DNA of 64,000 bases, taken from contig CM073193.1 of NCBI GenBank assembly GCA_037042915.1, positions 3,100,001-3,164,000 of the forward strand. Direction: 5' to 3'. Shown here one piece after another: positions 1 to 11,355 of the stretch. A model generated the notes under the pieces. The model had not been told where the DNA came from. It did no database searches and worked only from the letters and a program-made list of their open reading frames with translations. The stretch is from Auricularia sp. M13 (Eukaryota; Basidiomycota; Agaricomycetes; Auriculariales; Auriculariaceae). The translations under genes were made by a program, and so were the position numbers. Each line of letters starts with the position of its first letter. Position 1 is the first letter of the stretch.

Positions 1-268
1 CACTGCTGTGCCCTGTGTGCTCCCAGCACTTATCCTCTGCATAGTTACGCTCGCGGGCTTCGCGTTCGGTGCTGAATCTGCGCTCGTGGCCTTTGAGCGC
101 TCGCAGCGCATGCACGAGAACAACCTGCGCCGACAAGCACAGGCCTCCCTGACAAGTCGCGGAATCCATCCAACGGAAGCCGCTATCCAAGCGTGGAACA
201 ACGATAGAAAGGCAAAGCTCGTCGCCGCTGAACTGGAGGGTTCTGAAAGGGAGCAGCCTCCGTCATAG
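1..268 (+). CDS. 3' end of an unidentified small membrane protein (truncated by window edge)
   Basis: Only the last exon(s) lie in the window; the reading frame is open from the left edge and stops at 266-268. The visible part has one hydrophobic stretch (PALILCIVTLAGFAFGA), probably a membrane segment. A polar, charged tail of about 60 residues follows, rich in Arg, Gln and Glu, and looks helical. I do not recognise the family. It converges with the fic1-like gene, 188 bp apart. The true start is off the window, so the Met at position 8 should not be taken as the initiator. Confidence 0.5.
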   Translation, partial: TAVPCVLPALILCIVTLAGFAFGAESALVAFERSQRMHENNLRRQAQASLTSRGIHPTEAAIQAWNNDRKAKLVAAELEGSEREQPPS

Positions 269-456
269 ATATGCTTGTGAATACGACCGCAGACTTTTCA
301 TTTGCACGCATCTAGAATGACTACGTCTTAATTTACATCAATCATGAGATGGCAGGGAACCTCTGGACACTGGATTGCGACAAAGACATTGGAGAGCGAC
401 AACAGCGAGAGAACGGGCAGGTAGAGAGATGCTATGAGATTGACAAGTCCGAGACA

Positions 457-3124
457 TCATTGCCACTGCTGCTGTGGCGGCGGTGGAGGTGGGTACGAAT
501 ATGACGATGACTGCACCCATTGAGGGACCGGTGGAGCAGGCGGCGGAGGGAAATACGATGGGCCAGGTGCGCCGTGCTGAGGAGGATAACTTCCTTGCGG
601 TTGCTGCTGCTGCTGCTGCTGTGGTTGCTGTTGGTAGAAACTGGGTGGCGGCGGTGGCGGAGATACAGACGGCAGAGGCGGAGGAGGAGCAACAACTAAA
701 GCGCCGGGGGGCGGACGAGGAAGCGGGTTTGGAGGAGGGAGCGGCGGCCGCTGTGGCGACGACGAGAACGCAGTGCTGGAAGAATACGCAGCGTTCTGCA
801 AAGGAGGTGGGGGCCCGGGAAGCGGGTACGGTGAGCTGGGCGGCTGAGGTGGGTGCTGCGGCTGCTGTTGCTGCTGTTGCTGCATCTGCATTTGAGGGCC
901 GGGAGGAGGCAGGAGCTGGCCAGGTGTTGGCAGCGGCAGGCCTTGAAAAGACGACGTCGGCGGCTGGAACGCCGGAGGTGGAGGGGGTGCAGCAGCATGG
1001 TCCGAATATTGGCCGGGATAAGACATGTTGTTCTGATTCCCAGGCTGCCCTAACGGCGGATTATGTCCAGTCGGCGAAGAATTCTGGTGCACCTGAGGCA
1101 GCGGACGGCCGTGGACAGCTGACTGATGCTGCTGCTGCTGCTGTTGTGGGGGAGGTGGTGGTGCAGGCGTCGCTTGCTGGGGAGGTGGGGGAGGCGGCAC
1201 CTGGTAGCCCTGAGGTTGCTGGTAGGACGAAACGGGCTGTTGGGGCTGCTGCCCCGTGTACTGCACGTTTTGCGGCGGCGGCGGCGGTGGAGGGAATCCG
1301 TACTGATGTTGTGGCATCGGCGTTGGCGCCTGCGAATATGGCTGCTGTTGCAGTGGCGGAGGCGGCGGGGGGGCCGGAGTCTGTGAAGGTTGTGGTACAT
1401 ATTGCGAAGGAGGCGGAGGCGGCTGCCCGTAAAGAGAGGGTGGAGGCGGTAGATGTTGCGAGTTGTTCGGTGGCAGCGAGTATGCCGACTGGTGTGTAGG
1501 CGATGGAGAGCTCTGCATGGGCCCAGAATAATTGCTAGGTTGCGTGTATGGTGGTTGCGGGGGTGCGGAGGCTGGATGCAAGGGCGGTTGCGCGAATGGT
1601 TGGGGTGTAGGCAGATTGGTCGCGGGCGGTGCCGTAGCAGGCGGCGCCGGGTAACCGTTTGGAACATAACTAGGATGCCCCTGCAGCGGATAAGATTGAG
1701 TGTGCGGCACAAAACCAGAGGGTGCGGGTGTCACTCCTGGTCGGGGAGGAGTATGCGTCCCTGGGAACGGAGTTGGGCCTGGTCTTGGAGCAAAGCCTGA
1801 CGATACGGGCGGGTGCATGGACGACATACTCGACGGCGGTGCTGCGAAACCCGAACTTTGCGTCGGAATCCCGGGCTGAAACGCGGAGGGGAAACCCTGG
1901 GGATACGGAAAGGCCTCGGGAGGTGCAGAGTAGGAATCACGACTGTAGGTCGATACTGGACGAGGGGTAGCCGGCGACTGAGGAGGCATAAAACCAGACG
2001 GTGCTGGCAAAGTGCTGTATGTAGACACCGAACCAACCGAGCTATAGCTACTGTGCGTGGACTGTGGGTATCCTCCATGAACGGGCTGTTGATGCTGTAT
2101 CAGTATCTAGCCTCGTGAAAGACTTATCTACGCACTGGAAAGCTTTCTCGTCGACGAGGGCCACCACCCAGGCCAAACTCGGACATTGAATTGGCTAGCG
2201 AGTCAACGCTAGAGCCCACGGACAACCGCGACTGGGCGCGTTGTTCGTATTCAGGGACATATAAGCTCAAAGACGCCAGCGAGCTGGATGGGCGCAGCGA
2301 CTCGGGCAATGAGTCGTGCCGCACAGTGGCGCCGGACGGGACGCGTGAATGAGCGGTCGAGCTTGTGCTAGCACTGCTGCTCTGGCGGGGATGCTTGCTC
2401 TTGCCCTCCGCAGGCTGGAAGTAACCCGAGCCACCGTAGTCGGGATGTAGAACCGACGCATGGGCAGATTCTTTCTTCTCTGGGGGTTTGGCCTGCGCGA
2501 GCAGTGTCAGCCGATATTTACCGGGCTCAAGAGCAAAGCGCACATTTGACCAGAATGTCATTTCCAGGTAGACCTCGCCCGCGTATCTGCCCTTGTACGA
2601 AAGCTGGAACCATTCTGCGCGTGGCAGAGTCGTGAGCAAGACCCGACTACCGCCAGCGAAGCACGCGCACCGTCTACTTCTCCCTTGGTTAGGGCCTCCG
2701 TCAGATCGATGACACAGTCGCCAATGAGGTCGGGCTCTCGGGGATCGTCTGCATAGCATGCTAGGCGCATAGACTTGCCGCCTTTAACATTGGGCGGCCC
2801 GCCGCTCTTCTTGGGCGGCGGGGGCGGTGGCTGGTCATCGCCCCCGGCGGTGCGCGCGAGCTCGTCCTCTGCGTCCTCAACAAGCGTGAAGCGGAGCTCC
2901 TGGTCCCATTCGGGATGCTGGCCGCCACGTTTGATGGGTTTTGTCTTCCTAGTATCGTCGCCGAGGCGCAAGGAGACATATGGGTCTTGCTTGCCAACAT
3001 GGCGCTTGTTGGGCAAATTCCTCTGTCGCGCGGGTCAGCACGTGTCATCGTGCCAGCCCGGGCGACGTACTGCTTTGAGCACTACAACGATGAGCGTGCC
3101 AATCTCTGCCGGAGAGGATGTCAT
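457..3124 (-). CDS. fic1: C2-domain, proline-rich cytokinesis protein (Fic1/Inn1 type)
   Basis: Four exons can be placed: 3071-3124, 2671-3022, 2136-2614 and 457-2094. The joins are clean (introns 3023-3070, 2615-2670, 2095-2135). The start ATG at 3122-3124 gives MTSSPAEIGTLIVVVLKA, the first strand of a C2 domain. The domain continues through KQDPYVSLRLG and HPEWDQELRF and ends with EWFQLSYKG and GEVYLEMTFW, roughly residues 1-180. A Ser-rich linker follows, then about 540 residues made mostly of Pro, Gln, Ser and Tyr with many polyproline runs. This C2-plus-PxxP layout is that of Inn1 (budding yeast) and Fic1 (fission yeast). Those proteins bridge the plasma membrane to SH3 proteins at the actomyosin ring and drive septum ingression. 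The tail is low complexity, so other reading frames there are also open; only this frame joins to the C2 exons. Confidence 0.85.
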
Positions 3125-3358
3125 GTCGTCAAGGTGGCTGCAGGAAAGGAGCAGATCGAGGCAGAGCTAACCGCCGACTTTTTGAAGCGCGACTCCGCCG
3201 CAGCGAATCACTTCCAGTGCAAACGTTTTCACACTGTGGCATACAGAACCACACTCCTGTACACAGCTTCGTCTTACTATCCCGGGTTCCCACAAAGGAT
3301 ATAGTTATTATTTCTTCCAGCCAACCTCCGTCAAAGTATTGTACGATGCACAATGGTC

Positions 3359-5856
3359 TCAGAGTTGCACCTCCTGAACGCGGTACGGCTTCGGGTTGAT
3401 TCCCTTCAGAATGAGGTGCGGCTTGCGCTGCGCAAGGTCCAGGATCATTTCCGCAAAGTAGCTGTGTGCGAGTGATTAAACATCGATATTCTGCCTACTG
3501 CGCAAGTCGCCGAACTCACGAGTTGGCCCAAGCGAACCAGCTGCGAGTGTACTGGTTGTTGTTGTAGATGTTGACGCTCTCGTGGATCAAGCCCAGTCCG
3601 GCGGTGTTCTGACAAGAGTCAGGTCGTGTACCGCGGATATGATTTAATAGAACATACGCTCATAATCGTCTTAAGCAAGTCCAGGATCTCCTTGTCGTCG
3701 TCCGTGCCGTAGATAGCGGAGATGAGGGACATCGGCCATGGATCCCAAGCGTCTACGTGCGGGCTGCGTGGGGTGAGCCTACGAAAGACTTAACAAAATG
3801 ACCACGAACCCTCCGACACCGTAAAAGTTCTTGCCGCGCGAGTAGTATGGGTTGCCCCTGGAAAGAAGAAGCTTGCGTGTCTTGACATACGCCGGGTGCG
3901 TCTTGTCTGAATACAGTGTAAGTTTCTCGTGCACCGCTCATGGGCACTTCCACATACTGAGGAAGCCGAGGTAAGGCAGAGAGAGCAGAGAGGGGACATT
4001 TGCATCGTCCATGACATAGCGGCCGCCGAATCCTATCCCAGATCGTCAGCCCAATCCCCAGCAACTGCAGGGGATGTGGAGATACCGTTGGTCTCGTAGG
4101 CGAAAATGTTGTCCACAACCTAATTCTTTGAATGAGTGCACGAGCCTCCATCATGAAAATTTCTCTTACGGTGTGCGTGTAGATGGCGTCGCGAATGCGC
4201 TTGCTGAGCTGGAGCGCGTTGTCGGCCACATTGGGCTGCTGGCGAATTTTACGCAGCAGGTCTCCGAGGTGCTGGAGCTCGACGGAGAGCATAGCATTCG
4301 CCGGGGTCAAGAAAGCTACGTCTGATCAGATTTGGAGCGTAGTAGTCGCGTTTTCAACTGACCGAAGGTGCTGAGGTCGTCAGAAGGACGGTGATGAGTC
4401 TTGACCTGTATCCATTATTCAGTAACTGTTTCAAGCCGCTGTATGGGAGTTGGACCGCACCATGCCAGTGTAGCTATGAAAAAATTCAAGATACTGATAG
4501 ACAGTTGAAGTGGAACACTTACGCGTTAGGCTCGTTGTTGCCACGGTTGTTAACAAACGGGGCCAGAGCGCCATTACCGCCCGACCAGCTGTAGTAGCTG
4601 AGCAGATTGAAGTCCTCATCGAAAGTAGGCTGCGACTGCTCCTCAATGACCTTGAAGATAGCGGCGATAGCTGCGTTCCCTACAAGAAAATCAGAATAAA
4701 CGCTTACGAAATTTCAAGCGTGACATACAGTCGTCGTTGATGAAGGAAGCGTCGCCCGTGTTTTCGAAGTATCCGCGCGAAAGCTTGAGGAATCCACACA
4801 GAGAGTCGAGTTCGTACTTGCATTCAAAGACGATTTTGGTGTCGATGGGGCTAAGAAGCCAAGATAAATACGAGTTAACTGTGAATGATTGCCACTCACG
4901 GGTTGATAGTGACACCATCGTTCCAGTCGTTGTGCGTGGTGTTCAAGCCGCTCTCCGGAGGAGGTTGGAAGGCACCGCAGTATGGGTACTGCTTGATGTA
5001 CCTCGCCTTTGAAATGATAAGAATTTTGGCGAGCGGCAGGGCTAAACACGCACCTCGTTGTTGATGACCGCCTTGACCAAAAGCTGAAGCTCCTTGTCCT
5101 TGGGGAGCAATGCCTGGTAGTGCGCAAACTAGGAGGACCACTTAGTCAAGCCTGCACTGTTCATTGGAATGCCAGTTCGAACCTGGTTCGCCGTGTCACG
5201 AAGCCACTGAGCGCTGGATGAAACAGGTCAGTGAAGCTGCAAGTCGATGTGGATGAAGGGCAGCACGTGATGTCCTACGGAGCCTCAGCACGGGCAAATG
5301 AGCAAGTAGTGGGTCAAGGCGACGTACACCAGTGATGATGAATGCGAGGTTTTGTTCCTACGAAGAGTAAGAAAGACATGATCATCCCTATCCCAAAGAG
5401 AGCGCACCTTGTTAAAGTATTTGACGGTCGTGTCTGCTACATGTCAGCGCCGCACAAACAAAGTCCCGGAAACGACCCACCCAGAGTCTATGACACGGTC
5501 ACAATCCATGAGTTCCCAATGAACCGGATGGCTTCCATACGCACATTAGGGAACGTGTTTTCGAAAAGCCGGGCGAGGTCAGGATCCCTCAGACGGTTCT
5601 TCATGTCCGAGATAACTTTCTAAATTGCAAGTACCAGTCAGCACACACACTGGCCTCAGAATGCATACTAGCTGCGCACTTCGACTGCTGGGCTTTTGAA
5701 CGTCCTGCAATCCTCCGAGGGCCGCATGTACGGCAGCTGAAGCGGGCCCGACGACGGGTTGCCCTGCGGCGATTGCGAGAAATGCGTGTAGTCCGGGCAT
5801 GCAGCCTGAACGCACGACACAGCGAGCGCGACGAGCGCGACCCTCAGACCGAACAT
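3359..5856 (-). CDS. Secreted GH125 exo-alpha-1,6-mannosidase family protein (DUF1237/Mug157 type)
   Basis: The start at 5854-5856 gives a signal peptide (MFGLRVALVALAVSCVQA), then YMRPSEDCRTF, the typical N-terminal signature of glycoside hydrolase family 125. Further exons carry AQWLRDTANQ, NDWNDG, SYYSWSGGNGAL, a DDANVPSLLSLPYLG segment and GGPHVDAWDPWPMSL, all characteristic of the (alpha/alpha)6 fold. The last exon ends in LILKGINPKPYRVQEVQL. The gene is cut by roughly a dozen short introns; their exact borders were read by eye and some are approximate. Characterised GH125 enzymes remove alpha-1,6-linked mannose from N-glycans or yeast mannan. In fungi the protein is secreted or in the secretory pathway. 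The substrate here is inferred from the family only. Confidence 0.9.
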
Positions 5857-6220
5857 GATGGGCAGAACCAGAGTGAAAGCACTGGCGCTGCCAGCACCGC
5901 GCGGTTCCTCCGTTCAAAAGGCTGGCGCTTCTGACACATGTGACCGATTCACGAGCTGTCCGCAGGCATTTTCCATGTGCCCGCGGACTCGGCAGTCTTT
6001 TCGACATGACGCATCCTTGATTCTGGGGAAATTGAAATGGCTGATCTCAACAACAGGATTCGCAAGTGCGCGTGATGGGTCGGGCTGACAGAGGTCGAAT
6101 TCAGGAACGCATAAAATACAGCGACGACGGGGACAGGCGGAGACACGTAGGCGCGGAACGCGACACTACGATTAGCGACTGGATGACGAGTAAAATTGTG
6201 AGCATAGTCCAACGGAATCA

Positions 6221-7579
6221 TCATGCGCGATCCTCCACGCCGACGGTCTTGGGTGTCTTCTCTATACCATTAGGTGACTCGGTAGGGGTGAACGGCGGCG
6301 TTCTAAGTTCAGGCTCGTCGCTAGCGGTCTTGGGCGTGGAGATCTCGGGGCTCGAAGCTGGGTCTTGTTCGCGTTTTGCCTCGACAGGTGTGGATTGCAG
6401 AGCATGCAGGTCAACCGTCTCTCTGCCGTGAGTCGCGACAGACGACTCGGTCGGCGACTGGACATCGTCGTCCGGGGACTTGATGACATCCGTGTCTGAC
6501 TCGCTGCCGATCTCCTGCGTCTCCTCGTGCGTCCAGTCGTCTGTCAGCGGACCTGTCTTCCAACTTGGCGCATACCCGCTCCTTGGCTTCCCAACACCAA
6601 TTGCCATGGTGCTTCCCGTGATGCTGCCATTGAGCATCGGAGTGCTCCAATCGCTCTGCGAGGTTTCCCAGCTGCCTCGGCGCTCGCTACGAGGACGCAA
6701 TGCGCGGACGCTAGCATCCACATCCTCGTACAGCAGAGTATCCTCCACCAATTGCGACACAGAGTCACCTCCGCCAAAGACATGAGAGACTGAATCGGTC
6801 TCTGCCCCTTGCCACGGCGGCAGTCTTTCCACCTGTGCGTACGCAGACGACGCAAGTGTGAGAACAGACGCATTATCTAGGGGCGGCGAGGACGGGCGCG
6901 GGTTGTTTCTAGGGTGATGGGACGTGTGAACTGGAGCCTGAACAGCAGGTGTGTTGATGCGAGGCGGCGCGAGTGAAGGCGGACGCGAAGACGTTGGGCT
7001 CACTGCCAATGGAGAGAAAGCGACAGATTGCGATGTGCCAGGTGAATGAGTCGGCCTGCCAACACGTGTCGTAGGCGTGGGCGGCGCTTGTGCGATATGC
7101 GCCATCATAGTGCCCACTGGGCCAACATCAATGGACAGCACCGTCGTCGGCTTGGTGCTCGCTGCGATGCTCCGGAACGTCCGCGGGTCAGACAAATAGG
7201 ACGAGGAAGACCGGGACGGTGCGGGTGACGGCGGGGAAGTCGGCGGGAGCGGGCGGGTGGAAGCGTCGTCGTCCGCCTCCGCCGGGTTCGTCGGCGACCA
7301 GATGGAGCCCGGCGCGAGCGACGACGAGTGCCGCGACTCGCCCGTCGGGCTTGAAGGCACCGAGCCCACATCGATAGACACGGTGCGAGACGGGCGCAGC
7401 TCCCCCAGACTAGCCACCCGCAGCCGGCGACCCTCGCCAGTACCAGGCGCTTTTCGCGTGCCGCGGACGGTGCCAGCTATCTTGCGCTGCAACCATGTGA
7501 TGATAGGCTTGCTGCCCGAGCCCGTCTTGACCTTCTTCGACTGCTGCGACTCCGTCTTGGTCAGTGTAGCAGATGGCAT
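6221..7579 (-). CDS. Ser/Thr/Pro-rich protein of unknown function
   Basis: This is a single uninterrupted reading frame of 452 codons, unusual among these intron-rich neighbours, starting at 7577-7579. The N-terminus is basic (KKVKTGSGSK, then ITWLQRKIAGTVRG). The rest is low complexity: Ser, Thr and Pro runs, several SP/TP sites that could be proline-directed phosphorylation sites, and two similar short motifs, TVSIDVGSVPSSP and TVLSIDVGPVG. The C-terminal third is acidic (ESDTDVIKSPDDDVQSP). No catalytic domain or membrane segment is visible. It looks like a disordered, phospho-regulated scaffold, but no family is recognised. It lies in tandem with the GH125 gene; the gap of 364 bp between them would hold that gene's promoter. 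Confidence 0.6.
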   Translation of the reverse strand: MPSATLTKTESQQSKKVKTGSGSKPIITWLQRKIAGTVRGTRKAPGTGEGRRLRVASLGELRPSRTVSIDVGSVPSSPTGESRHSSSLAPGSIWSPTNPAEADDDASTRPLPPTSPPSPAPSRSSSSYLSDPRTFRSIAASTKPTTVLSIDVGPVGTMMAHIAQAPPTPTTRVGRPTHSPGTSQSVAFSPLAVSPTSSRPPSLAPPRINTPAVQAPVHTSHHPRNNPRPSSPPLDNASVLTLASSAYAQVERLPPWQGAETDSVSHVFGGGDSVSQLVEDTLLYEDVDASVRALRPRSERRGSWETSQSDWSTPMLNGSITGSTMAIGVGKPRSGYAPSWKTGPLTDDWTHEETQEIGSESDTDVIKSPDDDVQSPTESSVATHGRETVDLHALQSTPVEAKREQDPASSPEISTPKTASDEPELRTPPFTPTESPNGIEKTPKTVGVEDRA

Positions 7580-8557
7580 GGTGGCCGGGCGTGGTGAGAG
7601 ACAAGAACGCTAACCGACAAACTCCGATCGGAGTTGGCTCTGGTGGCGCTGCAGCTGCCTGCTTCTCAGGAACAACACACATTTGATACACATGCCTGAC
7701 AGCACTTGCGTGCGAGACAGGAGGTCAATGCACTCAGAAACGATAGCATGTCATGTTCCTGCCATTCCCATGTCAATCTCACGCCAGGAATCAATGAGGA
7801 ACGTCCCCAAGTATGCATCTTGCCACGATTCGGAAGGCCACTTCAGGGCTGGAACCCAGCTTGTGGGGCATTCATATTCAGTGCGCACCGATCCTGAGCA
7901 TGGACCCAGGGCACCAGAGCCTCAACTATGGACGTCTGTAGCTAAATATGAACTTAGACTTGCGACGGCCTTGGATGGCATCCACAAGCTGCACACACCC
8001 GCGCGGCTGGCCATGGGTAATAACGTGTTTTGAAACCATAGGAATGGATCTTTTTAGTAACTCATTGAAGTTTTACGGGACTGGGGATTAATCTGGCGTT
8101 GCTATCCATGTGCACTGCACGAGTTTAGCAGCAATAAAACAGAAGCTACACAGATGCTGCACAAGGATTTCCTCATTAACAATGGTCCCGAGCATACCAA
8201 GAGCTTTCTTATGTTTACTTAGAGTCATGACATCTGCTCCGCATTTGCTCACCTTGCACCGGCTCAAATATGGTTCTCTACCTACCTCTCGGACGCGGTG
8301 CACGCGGCCTCATAAATGAAAAAGGTCGTTTGTATATGAGTCATAGCGTCATGGATATTTGTACTCTGTGGCATCCCTTCTGGTCGCAAATAAGACTCAC
8401 TGTTTGTGTTGACACGTCCAAGTCGCGCTTTGAGACTCCGCATTTTCCGCTCTTCACCCCATTTCCTGGAGCACCAGCCACTCACAGATACACGATTCAT
8501 CAATATTAATGAGCTAACGCCTATGGGATCGTTTAAACGTACATAGAATGGGGGTAC
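7580..8557. other. Intergenic stretch without a recognised gene
   Basis: Almost 1 kb lies between the start of the Ser/Pro-rich gene and the end of the minus-strand homeobox copy. Reading frames are short and their translations look random on both strands. No repeat, RNA gene or transposon end was recognised. The left part must hold the promoter of the Ser/Pro-rich gene. Confidence 0.5.
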
Positions 8558-9250
8558 CTAGATGTGTGCCTGCTCGACGCCAAACCCTTTCTCTTCCAGA
8601 ACTTGTTGTAGTCTCTCGAGCTCCTGACGCTCTTCCTCGACTTCTTTCCAAAACTTAGCAACGGGATGTGTACCCCTACCCTTGGAGGTATGCCCCTCTG
8701 GCAAGAGGGCAATTCTCAACGGTTGCTGGCGCTCGTGCTCCTCGATGATCTCTGGTTCCTTTCGACGCTGTGTGCAGAACCAGGCATTGGATCTGCTTTA
8801 TGGAAAGCAGAATTACGCCAATAAGCCGGAGGATTTCCTCATCTAGCACGTAATGTCAATGAGCGGACAGGTAGGTTTTGCGGCTTGAAGACGCACCACA
8901 GTATATGGATCATTCGCGAAGGACTCCTCGAGGATGGCGAGCTGCTCCGGGGTCTTGCGCTGCAGACGTGGCCTGCGGTCCTCGTCCCTCGCGCAGTTGG
9001 TAAACCATCTAACCCAAGGGTAGCTGTCAGTAACGAGCATGGCGTTCCAAAACCGGTCAAGGCTCCACGGAAGGCAGAGTAACATATTTGCCGACCAGCT
9101 GGCTTGTGACCTCGGGCCCAGGACGGCTTACACTACCAGCTATAGCACCACATCAAGCATAGCGAGTCAGTGTTGAACACTTGTTGAACTCGAGACTTAC
9201 TCTCCATATCGCCTAGCCCATTAGTTCTCATATTCAAGCTTCTCGATTTG
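8558..9250 (-). pseudogene. Homeobox gene copy, probably broken (paralogue of the divergent plus-strand gene)
   Basis: Exons resemble those of the gene at 9431-10188: GPEVTSQLVGK, then RWFTNCARDEDRRPR, KTPEQLAILEESFANDPY, NAWFCTQRRKEPE, and a C-terminal helix FWKEVEEERQELERLQQ ending at the stop 8558-8560. Two lesions are visible. After EILRLIGVILLSIKQI the frame must shift by one base, at the helix-3 sequence near 8785, to read NAWFCTQRRK. No intron can bridge this, because the NAWF frame has a TAA immediately upstream. The intron before RWFT should start after GGCAA near 9090, where the sequence reads ATATGT instead of GTATGT. The 5' end and start codon cannot be placed with confidence. Sequencing error remains possible for the frameshift. 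Confidence 0.6.
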
Positions 9251-9430
9251 CGCGTCATTCATGAGTATAACTGCAGGAAGGACTAGCCGATGGTAGCCAA
9301 ACGTTAGGAGCAGCTGGCGTGAGATTTTCTCTCCGCGGCGAATGCCGATTTCATTCAGTGGCGGGGTTTAAAAGCGTGTTTCTCCGTCTCGTCCGAGGAC
9401 CTTTCTGCTCCGATCTTGCGCCATAACAAC

Positions 9431-10188
9431 ATGAGCCGGTGCCCGTTCAACGAAAGGCAGCTCGAGAGGCTGGAAGAGGAGTTTCAGATGTTCAGACGCC
9501 TGGGAATGTAAGACTCGACCACTTTCTTGCTGTTCGCCGCATTTTACTAGCTGCATGCTAACTAACGATTGCCCGGCCCCTATTTACAGGGCGCGCCCTC
9601 CGCGCAAGCGCTCGATAGACATGTGCTTTATCCTCGAGAGGTATGGGCCGTTCATCGAGAGCCAGATCATCGGACGGTAGGTGCTCTGCTACCAGTGCCT
9701 CTCGAACCACATGTTAATTCCTCCTACTGCTTAGGTGGTTTGGACAGCGGGCCAAACGCGAGGACGGACTCCCTCGTCAGCAGGCCAAGACTCCGGAACA
9801 GCTGGCGATACTCGAGGAGTCTTTCGCGACGGATCCCTACCCAGATGGTGCGCACCGCCTTTCCGAGGTCTTCCTAGTTCACGCTGAAGATTTGCATCGT
9901 CTTCAAGTCCTAGAGCGCATGCGCCTCGTCTCAACGACCTTGCTCTCCAAGTCGCAAGTGGACGCATGGTTCAACGTGCAACGCAAGAAACGTCCCGACG
10001 AGGTCGCGGCACACGGATACGAATACGAACCAGGCGCGAAGATTGCAGACATGCGTCTTCCGTCCGAGATTGCAGGGGGCGTCAAGCGTGCGTGGAAGGC
10101 GGTCGAGGCGGAGCGGCAGGAAGTGTTACAACAGCTTGCCGAGGAAGAGGCGGCCGCTGAAGAGCGACAAGACGAGTCGGATGCATGA
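9431..10188 (+). CDS. Homeodomain protein with two tandem homeodomain-like segments
   Basis: Introns 9508-9589, 9677-9734 and 9848-9907 give a 185-residue protein starting MSRCPFNERQLERLEEEF. Residues about 4-64 look like a first, divergent homeodomain: an amphipathic helix 1, then SQIIGRWFGQRAKRE as helix 3. Residues about 72-121 form a second one: TPEQLAILEESF, DPYP, then LLSKSQVDAWFNVQRKKR, which matches the WFxxxRxKR DNA-recognition helix. A basic and acidic helical tail (VEAERQEVLQQLAEEEAAAEE) follows. It should be a nuclear DNA-binding regulator; its targets are unknown. A damaged paralogue lies divergently just upstream, so the two probably arose by inverted duplication. The mating-type A genes of mushrooms are also divergent homeobox pairs, but the usual flanking gene (mip) is not seen here. 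Confidence 0.75.
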
Positions 10189-10321
10189 CAGCGCTAGAGA
10201 TATCATCATTTCTCGCCCGTAGGGCGCTATCCCGAATACCCTATCCAAAGTGATAATTTAGTCAACTGAAGTTCCCCCTTAAACATCTTAGAAGAAGCGT
10301 GCGACAATGCTGTTCCCAGTT

Positions 10322-11274
10322 CATTCATCCTCTGCAGCAGGTGTAGAAGTAGACTTTGGGAGCTTTTTCAGAAGGGCGGCAGCTCGAGCAGCCTGAATTT
10401 CAGGTGCACCATCTGTCGTTGTTGCGCCGTCTGCCGCTGTATCGTCTGCTGTCTTCTCACCTGTAGGCGGGTCTACCATAGCTTGACATGTCTTGCGCAT
10501 GTGCTATGACTGGTTCAGTTGAAACCAAAACGTGTTGTGGGAAGCGCACCTCGAGAGCTTGACCCTTGATACTTTTCAGGTAATGAACTACCAGGCGAAC
10601 ATATGCATCGGGAACCTGAGGGCGGTCAGACGACATGTATAATTTCAGCCACGACAGCGGCCCACCATCGCAGGATCGTAAATGTGCTTCATGAGCCAAT
10701 TCTGACGGGCTTTATTGAATTTCCAGTCCGACTGGATCGCGTAGGAATGTGCGTATGCAAGAGCTGACTATGATTCAGCGCCCAGCTTTGGATATACCAT
10801 CATGATATACTACGCACCTTTTTGCGCCTGGTCACTGAGCGTCTCGTCCCCTGCAGGATGTGGGTATTTCGAGTTGTGTCCCTTCGTACTAGACGCGTTA
10901 TTGTCGCCCTTGTCCTTGCGTTTCTTCTTTTCCTTCTTTGGTGGTGACTGGACAGGATCATCCGCGTCCTCTGGCGCAGGAGGTTCAGTCGTCGCAGCGG
11001 CAGCCGAGTCGCGTTTCTTGCTTTTGCGTTTCGGTTTATCGACAGGCTGCTCTTCCTCCTCTACCGGAGCAGCGTCAGCCCGTTCCTTGTGCTTCTTGTC
11101 CTTTTTCTTCTTCTGTTTCGCATCGTCCGCGCCGTTGTCGGGAGCAGGCTCCGAGTCGCGTTTCCGTTTCTTCGACTTTGGCTGCTCGTCCTCGGAAACG
11201 AGAGCGTCGTCAATGGCGTCCTCGCGCTGCTTGCGCTTTTTCTCCTGTTTCTCGGCCTTGGATGTGCTGCCCAT
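10322..11274 (-). CDS. WKF-domain nucleolar-type protein (C7orf50 family)
   Basis: The first exon encodes about 150 residues of Lys/Glu/Asp-rich sequence with many KKRK-like clusters, typical of nuclear or nucleolar proteins. Later exons give SDWKFNKARQNWLMKHIYD, YVRLVVHYLKSIKGQALE and a short Ala-rich tail ending PAAEDE. The WKFNKARQNWL signature and following helices match the WKF domain (formerly DUF2373), found once near the C-terminus of C7orf50-type proteins. Their exact role is not settled; links to ribosome biogenesis have been suggested. About four introns fall in the second half. The start codon at 11272-11274 lies 81 bp from the divergent ARL1 start, so a shared promoter is likely. 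Confidence 0.8.
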
Positions 11275-11355
11275 GATGCGGTGAGGGTACGAGGAAAGGA
11301 TGGGACGCGCCGCCGGACACAGCCGCTCTGCTCTTGCTCTTGCCTGCTCGCCGCC

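Noticed and set aside
474-1712. Long plus-strand and other-frame reading frames inside the proline-rich part of the fic1-like gene
   Set aside because: They are shadows of CAG/CCG-rich coding DNA. Only the minus-strand frame joins by splicing to the C2 domain.
9040-9095. AT-AC (U12-type) intron in the minus-strand homeobox copy
   Set aside because: The 3' end is a normal AG and the donor continues as ATATGT, which is one base from the common GTATGT. A point mutation is simpler than a minor-spliceosome intron.
8558-10188. Mating-type A locus
   Set aside because: The two homeobox genes are close paralogues, not an HD1/HD2 pair, and the usual neighbour mip is absent from the window.
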